A program made the translations under genes and the position numbers. The notes under the pieces were generated by a model. The model had not been told where the DNA came from, did no database searches, and was given only the letters and a program-made list of their open reading frames with translations. Below, one piece after another: positions 8,378 through 16,930 of a stretch of 64,000 nucleotides of DNA. Source of the DNA: Bifidobacterium eulemuris (GTDB lineage Bacteria; Actinomycetota; Actinomycetes; Actinomycetales; Bifidobacteriaceae); contig NZ_CP062938.1 of NCBI RefSeq assembly GCF_014898155.1, positions 2,542,001 through 2,606,000 of the forward strand, read 5' to 3'. The first letter of the stretch is position 1; every line of letters starts with the position of its first letter.

Positions 8378-9655
8378 ATGGTTACTCCACGGATCAGTTA
8401 CGCGCACCTGCTGGCCACGCCTAATCCGAAGCATGTCGACAGTCTGCTGTCGTTCTTCGAGAACGGCCGGGCCCAGCGCGGCACCGGCGGCTTCGGCGTC
8501 GAAATCGAGCATCTGCCCGTGCATAACGCCGACGACACCGCCGTGAGCTACTACGAGCCGAACGGCGTCGAAACGCTGCTGCTGCGGCTTCGTCCGTATT
8601 ACGACGAATCCAAGGAATACTGGGAGAACGGCCATCTGGTCGGGCTCGCCCGCGACGGCGTGTCCGTGTCCCTCGAACCCGGCGGCCAAGTGGAGACCTC
8701 CATCGGCATCCTGCATACGCCCGAGGATCTCAACGCCCTGTATTCCCGGTTCCGCCAGGAGGCCGACCCCATCGTGGCCGAGCTGGGCTGGCGGTTCGTC
8801 GCCTACGGGTACCAGCCGAAATCCAGCTTCGCCGACATACCGGTGAATCCCAAGGACCGCTATGACGCGATGACCTCATATCTGGGTCGCGTGGGCCAGT
8901 TCGGCCCCTGCATGATGCGCTGCTCCGCCTCCACGCAGGTGAGCATCGACTTCGTGGACGAGCACGACGCCATCGCCAAAATGCGCATCGGCACCGCCAT
9001 CGGCCCGATCCTCGCCTGGTATTTCCGTAACTCGCCGTATTTCGAGGGGCGGATCAACCCTTATCCGCTGTTGCGTCAGCGCATGTGGGATTATCTCGAC
9101 TTCCAGCGCACGAACGTGATCCCCGGACTGTTCGACCAGCGTTTCGGCTGGGAGGATTACGCCATCGACGTGCTGTCCACGCCGCTGATGTTCGCCGACC
9201 TTACGCACACTCCGGAGGCGCTCGAATCCGGCACCACGGCCAAGGAACTGCATCGCGCCGCCTTTTACGAGAACGCGGGCGACGTCTACCCGGACCGCGA
9301 GCTCAACGCGTACGAGATCAACCACATCATCTCCACGCATTTCAACGATGTGCGGCTCAAGAACTTCATCGAACTGCGCCACTGGGATTCGCTGCCCGTC
9401 GAACGCGCCGAACGGCTCACCGAAATCGTCGCCTCGCTGTTCTACGTGCCCGCCAACCGCATCCGTCTCGAAAGCTACTTCGATGGGCTTCGAGAGGAGG
9501 ACGTGCTCGAGGCCAAAGCCAACATCCAGGCGCGTGGCCGCGACGCCAGCCCCTATGGCCAGCCGCTTGATTTCTGGCAGGAGTTCCTGGGAATCGAAGG
9601 CATCCTCGCGGACGTCCCCGGCGACCCCGCCCATCCCGACGTGTTCCAGGCATGA
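8378..9655 (+). CDS. glutamate--cysteine ligase (GCS2-like)
   Basis: The 425-residue protein matches the carboxylate-amine ligase fold of glutamate-cysteine ligases, which join glutamate and cysteine to gamma-glutamylcysteine with ATP. Visible landmarks are GGFGVEIEHLPVH near residue 33 (metal/glutamate-binding strand), SLEPGGQVETSIG, the block MMRCSASTQVSIDFVDE (about 180-196), and ILAWYFRNSPYFEGR. ATG 8378 has a weak Shine-Dalgarno (GGTGA, 4 nt away); an ATG at 8368 is out of frame. No glutathione synthetase gene is adjacent, so the end product may be gamma-glutamylcysteine itself. It is monocistronic and divergent from the AlbA_2 regulator. Confidence 0.8.
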   Translation: MVTPRISYAHLLATPNPKHVDSLLSFFENGRAQRGTGGFGVEIEHLPVHNADDTAVSYYEPNGVETLLLRLRPYYDESKEYWENGHLVGLARDGVSVSLEPGGQVETSIGILHTPEDLNALYSRFRQEADPIVAELGWRFVAYGYQPKSSFADIPVNPKDRYDAMTSYLGRVGQFGPCMMRCSASTQVSIDFVDEHDAIAKMRIGTAIGPILAWYFRNSPYFEGRINPYPLLRQRMWDYLDFQRTNVIPGLFDQRFGWEDYAIDVLSTPLMFADLTHTPEALESGTTAKELHRAAFYENAGDVYPDRELNAYEINHIISTHFNDVRLKNFIELRHWDSLPVERAERLTEIVASLFYVPANRIRLESYFDGLREEDVLEAKANIQARGRDASPYGQPLDFWQEFLGIEGILADVPGDPAHPDVFQA

Positions 9656-9670
9656 ATTACGAGGCAAAAG

Positions 9671-9797
9671 GGCGACTTCCGTAATTTCGATCGCTGAGTT
9701 GCCGTCAGTGGCGCGAATTACGGAAGTCGCCGTTTTCTCGTGTAATTTCGGCCACTGAGTTTTCCTTTGCGGCACCTTTTACGGAAATCCGCCGTTG
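9671..9797. repeat. inverted repeat and degenerate tandem duplication after the ligase gene
   Basis: Arms 9671-9686 (GGCGACTTCCGTAATT) and 9716-9731 are exact complements with a 29-nt loop, giving a likely terminator stem. The block starting GTAATTTCG at 9681 recurs in degenerate form from 9741 (GTAATTTCGG, then CTGAGTT, then ACGGAAATCCGCC), so about 60 nt has been duplicated and has drifted. Confidence 0.65.
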
Positions 9798-9802
9798 CTC
9801 GC

Positions 9803-9880
9803 GTAATAAGCATCGCTGGCACCATTGTGCTGGTCGCACTCGCCTGCGGCTTCATTATGATGATTAAGGAGGTCAAGTAG
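9803..9880 (+). pseudogene. possible C-terminal remnant of a membrane protein
   Basis: A reading frame without a credible start or ribosome binding site ends at TAG 9878-9880. Its last residues form a hydrophobic helix followed by a Lys-rich end (GTIVLVALACGFIMMIKEVK), as at the end of a transporter. It sits just upstream of the GH51 gene, where sugar permeases are common. This is a weak call; it may be coincidental coding potential. Confidence 0.3.
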
Positions 9881-9907
9881 TCTTCCGTTCCAAGAAAGGA
9901 CACGTCC

Positions 9908-11458
9908 ATGACCACCTTCATCGATCCGAGCCGCGAGATCGGACGCATCGACCCCAAGCTGCACGGGCAGTTCATCGAATTCCTCGGCGAATGCATCGAC
10001 GAGGGCCTGTGGGTGGGGGAGGACTCGCAGATCGAGAACGAACAGGGTTACCGCAAAGGCACGCTCGACGCGCTGCGCGCCCTCGAACCTCCGCTGCTGC
10101 GCTGGCCCGGCGGTTGCTACGCCGACACCTACCACTGGCGTGACGGCGTGGGGCCGAGGTCCGAACGCAAAACCACGTTCAACGAGAACTTCGCCACCTA
10201 CGAGCTTGACGATCACAGCTTCGGCACCGACGAATTCCTGCGTCTGTGCGAGATGCTGGGCGCCGAGCCGTGGATCAACATCAACATGCTCTCCGGCACC
10301 GTGGCGGAGATGAAGGAATGGATGGAATACTGCAACCGCGAACAGCCCACCGATGTGGCGCTCGAACGCGCGCGCAACGGCCATGAGTCGCCCTACGGCG
10401 TCAAATACTGGGGCATTGGCAACGAGGTGTGGGCCGGCGGCGGCACCATGACCCCATCCACCTACATGGACGAATACCGCCGCTTCGCCTCCGCGATGCC
10501 GAAGTTCACCACCGACGTGTTCGCGCCCTCGCCGATGTACGCCATCGCCTGCGGTCCCGACGGCAACAAACCGCGCGAACGCGAGGCGTGGACGCAGGAC
10601 TTCTTCCGCGCGCTCGCCGAATACCGCCAGCCTCCCATCAACGGCTACGACCTGCACTTCTACAACTGGAACGTGGACAACGACGCCGACACCCCGACCG
10701 AATTCGACGAGGCCGGCTGGAACACCGTGATCGACGGATGTCTGGAATTGGAAGACATTCTGCGTGACCAGTGGCGGCTGATGCAGGACGGGCTCGCCCT
10801 GATCCACGAGCCCGAAGTCGCCATGGACACCAAACTCGACCATGTCGACCTGATCATCGGCGAATGGGGCAACTGGCACAAGACAGCGTTCTTCGCCCGC
10901 CCGGCATTGAGGCAGCAGGTGACCATGCGCGACGCGGTCACCACCGCGCTCACGCTCGACCTGCTGCAGCGCAACTGCGACAAGGTGTCGATGGCCTGCA
11001 ACGCGCAGACCATCAACGTGCTCAATTCGCTGGTGCTCACCGAAGGCGGGGCCACCATCCTCACGCCGAACTACGACGTGTTCATGATGTACAAGGCGCA
11101 CCGCGACGCCGTCGCGCTCGACGTGCCTCGCCAGGACGCCGCCGACGAGTCGGTCTACACCTTCGCCTCCAAGTCGCAGGACGGCAAGGAGCTGCTCGTC
11201 AACCTCACCAACGCGCATATGAATAGCGCCGCCGAAATCACCGTGGTGATTCCGGCCGCCGCGCGCGTCGAAGAGGCGACCGTGTTGGCCGCAGCGGATC
11301 CGCACGATTGCAACACCGAGGAGCGGTCCGATCTGGTCCGCGCCCGCACGGTGCCGGTTGCCGACATGGTGAAGGCGACCGCCGCCGGTTCCGGCACCGA
11401 ACTGGTCGTCTCCCTCACCCCCGCTTCGGTGAACACGCTGCGCATCGCGCTTGTGTGA
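9908..11458 (+). CDS. alpha-L-arabinofuranosidase, GH51
   Basis: The 516-residue protein has the GH51 pattern and no signal peptide, so it should release terminal arabinofuranose from imported arabino-oligosaccharides in the cytoplasm. The acid/base glutamate is E173 in KYWGIGNEVWAGGG and the nucleophile is E319 in DLIIGEWGNWH. The N-terminal LRWPGGCYADTYHWRDGVGP (about 64-83) is the conserved arabinose-binding stretch, and a beta-sandwich C-terminal domain follows the barrel. AAAGGAC lies upstream of ATG 9908. A TetR gene is 194 bp downstream on the same strand. Endoglucanase activity is known for some GH51 members, but this motif set favours arabinofuranosidase. Confidence 0.93.
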   Translation: MTTFIDPSREIGRIDPKLHGQFIEFLGECIDEGLWVGEDSQIENEQGYRKGTLDALRALEPPLLRWPGGCYADTYHWRDGVGPRSERKTTFNENFATYELDDHSFGTDEFLRLCEMLGAEPWININMLSGTVAEMKEWMEYCNREQPTDVALERARNGHESPYGVKYWGIGNEVWAGGGTMTPSTYMDEYRRFASAMPKFTTDVFAPSPMYAIACGPDGNKPREREAWTQDFFRALAEYRQPPINGYDLHFYNWNVDNDADTPTEFDEAGWNTVIDGCLELEDILRDQWRLMQDGLALIHEPEVAMDTKLDHVDLIIGEWGNWHKTAFFARPALRQQVTMRDAVTTALTLDLLQRNCDKVSMACNAQTINVLNSLVLTEGGATILTPNYDVFMMYKAHRDAVALDVPRQDAADESVYTFASKSQDGKELLVNLTNAHMNSAAEITVVIPAAARVEEATVLAAADPHDCNTEERSDLVRARTVPVADMVKATAAGSGTELVVSLTPASVNTLRIALV

Positions 11459-11652
11459 CGCGCGGCGTCTTGACGGCCGTTCTGTCCGTTTCCTATCGGA
11501 TGGGACGGCCGTTCGCGTATCCTCGATGCGCCGGGAAGTTGCTTGCGGAGACGATAATGTCCATCGTGTGTTGGACGACACCGTCATGTCGGAGTGAAGG
11601 CGTTTTTGGAGATGGGTCGCCGGTGGGGGACGCTCGCTATACACTGGTGCGC

Positions 11653-12294
11653 ATGGTGAATTCGGGGAATGTGAAGCAGAAAAGGGTGCGCAAGAGTCCG
11701 CAGGAGCGAAGGGACGAGATCGTCGAGGCCGCGACTAGGTTGGTGGGTGAGCGTGGGTTCAATGGCATCTCGCTCAAAGATGTGGCTGACGAGGTGGGGA
11801 TGAGCCAGCCCGGACTGCTGCATTACATCGGCACCAAAGAGGGGCTGCTCTCGATGCTGGTCACGGACAGCTACGACACCACCGGCACTCCCGACGACTT
11901 TCTGAAGTCCGGACTGCCCGGCAGCGATCCGGACGCTCCGTCGTTCCCGTCGTATCTGCGTTTTCTGGTGCGGCACAACGCCAGCCGGCGCATGATGGTG
12001 CAGATGTATATGATTCTGCAGACGGAGTCGTTGAATCCCGACCATCCGCTGCATGAGTACTTCAGCAACCGCCCCGAGTCCGTATGGGACTACTACAGCC
12101 GGTTCCCGTGGAGGATCCCCGAGCAGCTGGGCTCATGGGACGAGGGGATGAAGCCGGTGGTCCGCCAGTGCATCGAGGCGATGGACGGCATCCAGCTGCG
12201 GTGGCTGCGCAAGCCGCCGATCGACATGTACGACGAATGGCTGGTGTTCGAGCGGATGATCTTCCCCTCGCCGATGTGGGATAGGTATCGCTGA
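11653..12294 (+). CDS. TetR/AcrR family regulator of the GH42 gene
   Basis: The 213-residue protein has an N-terminal helix-turn-helix (residues 18-65: EIVEAATRLVGERGF, ISLKDVADEVGMSQPGLLHYIGTK) and a ligand-binding C-terminal half rich in aromatics. It lies 120 bp upstream of the GH42 gene, whose promoter carries a perfect inverted repeat, so it is probably the local repressor and a sugar the likely inducer. ATG 11653 was chosen because the helix-turn-helix follows directly; there is no clear Shine-Dalgarno, and TATACA sits close upstream, so the message could be leaderless. It aligns without gaps to the TetR protein encoded at 46908-47546 and shares the C-terminal pattern FPSPMWDxYR. Confidence 0.9.
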   Translation: MVNSGNVKQKRVRKSPQERRDEIVEAATRLVGERGFNGISLKDVADEVGMSQPGLLHYIGTKEGLLSMLVTDSYDTTGTPDDFLKSGLPGSDPDAPSFPSYLRFLVRHNASRRMMVQMYMILQTESLNPDHPLHEYFSNRPESVWDYYSRFPWRIPEQLGSWDEGMKPVVRQCIEAMDGIQLRWLRKPPIDMYDEWLVFERMIFPSPMWDRYR

Positions 12295-12295
12295 T

Positions 12296-12317
12296 CTATC
12301 GTATGTCCGTTAGATAG
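12296..12317. promoter_or_regulatory. degenerate second operator-like site
   Basis: CTATCGTAT-GTCC-GTTAGATAG is an imperfect version of the 12371-12400 inverted repeat with the same 4-nt spacing. It is located upstream of the GH42 -35 box and could allow a second TetR dimer to bind. Confidence 0.4.
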
Positions 12318-12340
12318 GAAAACGGCGCTGTCATCTCGAT

Positions 12341-12369
12341 TTGACAACGTCATCCTTGTCGCATATCCT
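12341..12369 (+). promoter_or_regulatory. promoter of the GH42 gene
   Basis: A perfect -35 box TTGACA (12341-12346), a 17-nt spacer and the -10 box TATCCT (12364-12369) directly precede the inverted repeat at 12371. The arrangement puts the operator over the expected transcription start. Confidence 0.75.
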
Positions 12370-12370
12370 G

Positions 12371-12400
12371 TTCTATATCTAATAGCCATTAGATATAGAA
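12371..12400. promoter_or_regulatory. TetR operator in front of the GH42 gene
   Basis: Perfect 13-bp inverted arms TTCTATATCTAAT (12371-12383) and ATTAGATATAGAA (12388-12400) flank AGCC. The repeat begins 1 nt after the -10 box and ends 14 nt before the start codon, which fits repression by the TetR gene just upstream. Confidence 0.85.
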
Positions 12401-12414
12401 CAAAGGAGTTTATG

Positions 12415-14532
12415 ATGAGCGCAGCATCGGTCGACCATATCCTCTTCGGCGCCGCGTACTACGACGAATATATCCCCAAGGATCTCGACCGGGTTGATAC
12501 AGACATGCGGATGATGGTGGACGCCGGCATCAACGTGATCCGCATCGCCGAATCCACCTGGAGCACCTGCGAGCCGCAGCCTGGAGTCTTCGACTTCTCC
12601 CATGTCGACCGCGCGCTCGACGCCGCCCAACGCCACGGCATCGACGTGATCGTGGGCACCCCGACCTACGCCGTGCCGACCTGGCTGGTCAGGATGCATC
12701 CGGACGTGCTCGCCGTCACCCCGAATGGTGAAGGCAAGTACGGTGCGCGCCAGATCATGGACATCGTCAACCCCGCATACCGCTTCTACGGCGAGCGTGT
12801 GATCCGCGAACTCATCAGCCACGTCGCCGACCATCCGGCCGTCATCGGCTATCAGGTGGACAACGAGACCAAATACTACGATTCCGTCTCCGCAGACATG
12901 CAGGCGCTGTTCGTCAAGTATCTGCGCGGCAAGTTCAATGACGACTTCGACGCGCTCAACGCGCATTTCGGCCTCGACTACTGGTCGAACCGCATCAACG
13001 CGTGGGAGGATTTCCCCGATGTGACCGCTTCGATCAACCAGTCGCTGCGTGGCGAATTCGACGTGTTCCGCCGCGCCCAGGTGGCCGAGTTCCTTGCCTG
13101 GCAGGCCGACATCGTGCGCGAATACGCGAAGCCGGGCCAGTTCGTCACCCAGAACTTCGACTTCGAATGGCGCGGCTACTCCTATGGCGTGCAGCCCGCG
13201 GTCGACCACTTCAAAGCCTCCCAAGCCGTCGACATCACCGGCGTGGACATCTACCATCCCACCGAGGACGAGCTGACCGGCACGGAGATCGCATTCGGCG
13301 GCGACATGACCCGCTCCACCAAGGACGGCGCCAACTACCTCGTACTCGAAACCGAAGCCCAAGGCCAGCACGGCTGGCTGCCGTTCCCCGGCCAGCTGCG
13401 TCTGCAGGCCTACAGCCACCTCGCCTCCGGCGCCGACTCGGTGATGTACTGGCATTGGCATTCCATCCACAACTCCTTCGAAACCTATTGGAAGGGCCTG
13501 CTCAGCCACGATCTCGAACCGAACCCCACCTATCGTGAGGCCGGCGTGTTCGGCAAGGAGATCGCGCAGGTGGGGGAGCGCTTGGTGCATCTGAAGAAAC
13601 GCAACCAGGTCGCCATCATGGTGAGCAACGAGGCATTGAGCGCCCTTGAATGGTTCCGCCTCGAAACCGGCTTCCCCGACGGCGTGGGGCTCAACTACAA
13701 CGACGTGGTGCGCCGCGTCTATGACGCGCTGTTCGCGCTCAACATCGAATGCGATTTCGTGCCCGTCGACGCACCGGCCGAACGCCTCGCCAAGTACGCG
13801 ATGGTCATCACCCCGGCCCTGTACTGCGCCCCGCAGTCCACCACCGACACACTGCGCGAGTATGTGGCGAACGGCGGTCATCTGGTCTCCACGCTGCGTT
13901 CCTTCGTCACCGACGAGGAGGTGACCGTATGGCACGACCGCGCCCCGCACAACCTCACCGACGTGTTCGGTATGACCTACAACCAGTTCACCCGTCCGAA
14001 AGGCAATGTGCCGGTCGACTTCGCGGGCCCGCTCAGCGGCGCTGCCCAGGCGGGGGCGGAGGCGCTGATCGAACTGCTCAACACCGACGCGGACACCCTT
14101 ACGCTCGCCTCCTACGGCCACTACGCGTGGAAGGACTACGCGGCCGTCACCCGCCACGCCTTCGGCAAGGGCAGCGCCGAATGGATCGGCACCGTGCTCG
14201 ACGCCGAAACCATGAAGGCCGTGCTGGGCGAGGCCGCGGCGAATGCCGGCGTCAAGTCGGAAGGACAGGCGCTCGCGGGATCCCTGGTGGTGCGTCAGGG
14301 CGAGAACGCCAAGGGCGAAACCGTCACCTACCTGCTCAACTATTCCGCCGAACCGGTCGCCGTCGCCAGCCCCGTCGCGGGCGAGGTGGTCGTCGCCCCG
14401 GTCGCCGTCGCCACGGACGGCACCCTCGATGAGGCGGCCACGGCGGCTCTGCCCATCAACGCCGGATCGAAGGTCGCGGTCGGCGACGAGCTGACCGTCG
14501 GCCGCTGGAACCTGATGGTGATCGCCGGCTGA
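12415..14532 (+). CDS. beta-galactosidase, GH42
   Basis: The 705-residue protein is a full-length GH42 enzyme: TIM barrel (about 10-390), trimerisation domain (about 400-610) and a small beta domain. The acid/base is E151 in IGYQVDNETKYY and the nucleophile E312 in NYLVLETEAQGQHG. There is no signal peptide, so it cleaves imported beta-galactosides (galacto-oligosaccharides, lacto-N-biose-type or galactan fragments; specificity not readable). AAAGGAG precedes two tandem ATGs; the second (12415) has better 6-nt spacing. Expression should be controlled by the TetR protein encoded upstream, via the operator at 12371-12400. The gene is convergent with the next TetR gene, with only a 17-bp gap. 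Confidence 0.95.
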   Translation: MSAASVDHILFGAAYYDEYIPKDLDRVDTDMRMMVDAGINVIRIAESTWSTCEPQPGVFDFSHVDRALDAAQRHGIDVIVGTPTYAVPTWLVRMHPDVLAVTPNGEGKYGARQIMDIVNPAYRFYGERVIRELISHVADHPAVIGYQVDNETKYYDSVSADMQALFVKYLRGKFNDDFDALNAHFGLDYWSNRINAWEDFPDVTASINQSLRGEFDVFRRAQVAEFLAWQADIVREYAKPGQFVTQNFDFEWRGYSYGVQPAVDHFKASQAVDITGVDIYHPTEDELTGTEIAFGGDMTRSTKDGANYLVLETEAQGQHGWLPFPGQLRLQAYSHLASGADSVMYWHWHSIHNSFETYWKGLLSHDLEPNPTYREAGVFGKEIAQVGERLVHLKKRNQVAIMVSNEALSALEWFRLETGFPDGVGLNYNDVVRRVYDALFALNIECDFVPVDAPAERLAKYAMVITPALYCAPQSTTDTLREYVANGGHLVSTLRSFVTDEEVTVWHDRAPHNLTDVFGMTYNQFTRPKGNVPVDFAGPLSGAAQAGAEALIELLNTDADTLTLASYGHYAWKDYAAVTRHAFGKGSAEWIGTVLDAETMKAVLGEAAANAGVKSEGQALAGSLVVRQGENAKGETVTYLLNYSAEPVAVASPVAGEVVVAPVAVATDGTLDEAATAALPINAGSKVAVGDELTVGRWNLMVIAG

Positions 14533-14549
14533 TCATCGGCCACGCGATT

Positions 14550-15173
14550 CTAAGGAATCAGCAGGTCGATCAAGGCCTTCCACTCGCCGACGAAATCGAC
14601 CTCGCGCGCGCCGTTGAGCCAGCGCAGCTGCAAGCCTTCCATGGCGGACAGCGCCTGCACGGCGGTGCGTTCGGGGTCGTCCACACCGTCCCGCTTGGCG
14701 GCGAAGGCGTACTCCTTGAGCAGATTGATCTCGCGGGCCTCGAAATACTCGTGCGCCGGATGGTCCTGGCTGAGGGCCTCGCTTTCCAGCAGGGTGTAGA
14801 GCCGCACCAGTTCGGGGCGCGCCGCGTTGGTCTCCACGGTGGCGTTGAGGATGGCCTTCAGGCCGTGGTCGCAGTGGTAGGCGATACCGTCGGCGAGCAC
14901 GTCGCCGGTCACGCCCTCCACCCCGAGATGTTCGGCGATGGCGATCTGATTGATGCGGTCGGCGTGCTTCAAGGCCTCGACCAACAGCTCCTCCTTGCCG
15001 GAGAAGTAGTACAGCAGACCGGCCTCGGTGATGCCCTCGGCATCGGCCACGTCGCGGATGGTGAAGCCCCAGAATCCGAACTGGGAGATGCAGGAGATGG
15101 TGGTGTCCAGAATGTGTCTGCGACGGTCCTCGGCGCTCATGCGTTTGGTGGGGGTGGTGGCTCGACGTCTCAT
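14550..15173 (-). CDS. TetR/AcrR family regulator
   Basis: The 207-residue protein has a basic N-terminus, a TetR helix-turn-helix (residues 17-63: HILDTTISCISQFGFWGFTIRDVADAEGITEAGLLYYFSGKEEL) and a C-terminal effector domain. It is divergent from the MFS transporter gene at 15490, and the gap carries two copies of an 18-bp motif (15234-15251 and 15327-15344) that recurs before the GH5 gene at 37995. It is therefore a good candidate for the repressor of transporter, downstream GH30 and distant GH5. An upstream in-frame extension to 15192 is in a different frame and was not used. Confidence 0.9.
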   Translation of the reverse strand: MRRRATTPTKRMSAEDRRRHILDTTISCISQFGFWGFTIRDVADAEGITEAGLLYYFSGKEELLVEALKHADRINQIAIAEHLGVEGVTGDVLADGIAYHCDHGLKAILNATVETNAARPELVRLYTLLESEALSQDHPAHEYFEAREINLLKEYAFAAKRDGVDDPERTAVQALSAMEGLQLRWLNGAREVDFVGEWKALIDLLIP

Positions 15174-15233
15174 CGGCGTTCCTTTCTTTCAAGGGCGCAC
15201 TCCATGCGGCAGGGCCGCATGACTTATTTGTCT

Positions 15234-15251
15234 ACTTACAAGGTACTAGGT
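15234..15251. promoter_or_regulatory. shared TetR-box, copy 1
   Basis: ACTTACAAGGTACTAGGT lies 61 bp before the TetR start codon. It matches copies at 15327-15344 and 37995-38012 at most positions (consensus ACTWASNRRTTACTARGT allowing a few differences). It may serve autoregulation. Confidence 0.6.
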
Positions 15252-15293
15252 GAAAGGAGAGGAGGTGTGGCGTGTCCGACGCGACACGCCGAA

Positions 15294-15323
15294 TTGCCCA
15301 ACTAAGTTTGATGGGTTTATTAT
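15294..15323 (+). promoter_or_regulatory. promoter candidate of the MFS transporter gene
   Basis: TTGCCC (15294-15299), an 18-nt spacer and TATTAT (15318-15323) precede the shared TetR-box by 3 nt. The same box-to-minus-10 spacing is seen at the GH5 promoter. Confidence 0.55.
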
Positions 15324-15326
15324 CTA

Positions 15327-15344
15327 ACTAAGCAATTACTAAGT
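15327..15344. promoter_or_regulatory. shared TetR-box, copy 2
   Basis: ACTAAGCAATTACTAAGT starts 3 nt after the -10 box of the transporter promoter. It is near-identical to the copy before the GH5 gene (three differences), which suggests the same repressor controls both. Confidence 0.7.
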
Positions 15345-15489
15345 ACTGGAAAACAAGAACGGTGATTGCCTTACAACTCAACGAGGAGTAGATCACTGCC
15401 GATTGCGAAATACTCGATAACCACACGAATATTTCCGTATACCGGCATGGACCCCGACGTCCATGATTTGCAAGAAAAGAGGTTTCCCA

Positions 15490-16824
15490 ATGAGTGATTC
15501 GTTTGCCGCCACCGCCTCCAAAGAGGAGCGTCTGGCCGCGTACAACGCGAACATCGCGGCAGCCAACGCCGATCCGAACCTGTCGCCGGCGACTGGCAAT
15601 TCGCTGGATAAGCTGTCCGTGGCCCGTTACGGAGCGGGCTTCCTGATCTTCGGCATCCTGTGGATGAGCGGTCTGGGCATCGTCTCGGCCGTGCTGCTGC
15701 CGGAGCACTACAAGAGCATCGAAGGCATCCAGCCCGAGGCCCTGCTGGGCATCGTGAACGCCGCGACCGCGGTCGCCTCGCTGGTCTCCAACCTGCTGTT
15801 CGGCAACTTCTCCGACCGCTCCCGCTCCCGCTTCGGCCGCCGCACCCCGTTCATCCTGGGCGGCGCGGTCCTGGGCGGCGTGACCCTGTTCCTGACCGGC
15901 ACCACCACGAACCCGGTGCTGCTGACCATCTTCTACTGCGCCTGCATGTTCGGCCTCAACTGCATGATCGCCCCGATGGTCGCGATCCTGTCCGACCGCG
16001 TGCCCTCCGGCATCCGCGGCACCATGAGTGCCTTCTACGGCGCCGGTGCCACCATCGGCTCTCCCATCGGCACCATGATCGGCGCTCTGTTCATCACCAA
16101 CCTGATCCCCGGCTTCGCCGTCGCCGGCGTGCTCATGTTCCTCGGCGGTCTGGTCTCCGTGCTCGTCATGCCCAAGGAGGGCCCGGCCGACTTCCTGCCC
16201 AAGGACGAGGGCACCTTCAAGGACGTGCTCATGAGCTTCCGCCCGCCGAAGTTCTCCACCGCGCACGACTTCTACAAGGCGTTCGCCGGCCGCTTCTGCA
16301 TGCTGGTGAGCTACCAGATGATCTTCGCCTACCAGCTGTACATCATCCAGAACTACGTCGGCCAGACCGCCGAGGAATCCGCCGTCACGATCTCCGTGAT
16401 GTCCTCGATCATCATGGTCGTCTCCCTGATCGGCTCCTTCGTCTCCGGCCCCGTCTCCGACCTTATCGGCCGCCGCAAGCTGCCCGTGATCGTCGCCTCC
16501 GTGCTGTTCGCCGTCGGCATCGCCATGCCCTGAATCATGCCCACCACCACCGGCATGTACCTGTTCGCCGGCATCGCCGGCCTCGGCTACGCGGTCTACT
16601 CCGCCGTCGACCAGGCCCTGCTCGTGGACGTGCTGCCCAACAAGGAGGAGGCCGGCAAGGACCTCGGCATCCTCAACCTCGCCACCACCCTCGGCCAGAT
16701 GGTCGGCCCGATCATCATGAGCGCCATCGTGCTGTCCCTGGGCTACGCCTTCGCGTTCCCCATCTCCATCGCCCTGGCGATCATCGGATGCTTCTTCATC
16801 CAGATCATCAAGAACGTCAAGTGA
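15490..16824 (+). pseudogene. MFS sugar transporter interrupted by an in-frame TGA
   Basis: The frame encodes a typical 12-helix major facilitator of 444 codon positions, but TGA at 16531-16533 splits it into 347 and 96 residues. The two parts are in the same frame, and the second continues the protein (helices after MYLFAGIAGLGYAVYSAVDQ), so this is one gene with a nonsense change, possibly from TGG. Conserved cytoplasmic loop GNFSDRSRSRFGRRTPFI follows helix 2. ATG 15490 follows AGAGG with 7-nt spacing; the earlier ATG at 15463 lacks a site. An ATG at 16537 could restart translation but would give only the last helices. It is followed by a GH30 gene, probably in one operon. It may be inactive, read through, or a sequencing or strain difference. 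Confidence 0.85.
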
Positions 16825-16930
16825 TCCCCTCCTCGCGCCCCGCGCCCGGCACGGCTCTCCGTATCGGACGCGGGGCATTCCCTCACCCACTTCCCATACC
16901 CAACACGACACTCATTCAAAGGAGAATGAC

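Noticed and set aside
12379..14157. Long minus-strand frame opposite GH42
   Set aside because: Antisense shadow of a well-conserved GH42 gene; no ribosome site and no recognisable protein.
15328..16911. Minus-strand frame covering the broken transporter
   Set aside because: Asp/Glu/Gly/His/Gln-rich shadow composition; the transporter on the plus strand has proper helices on both sides of the TGA.
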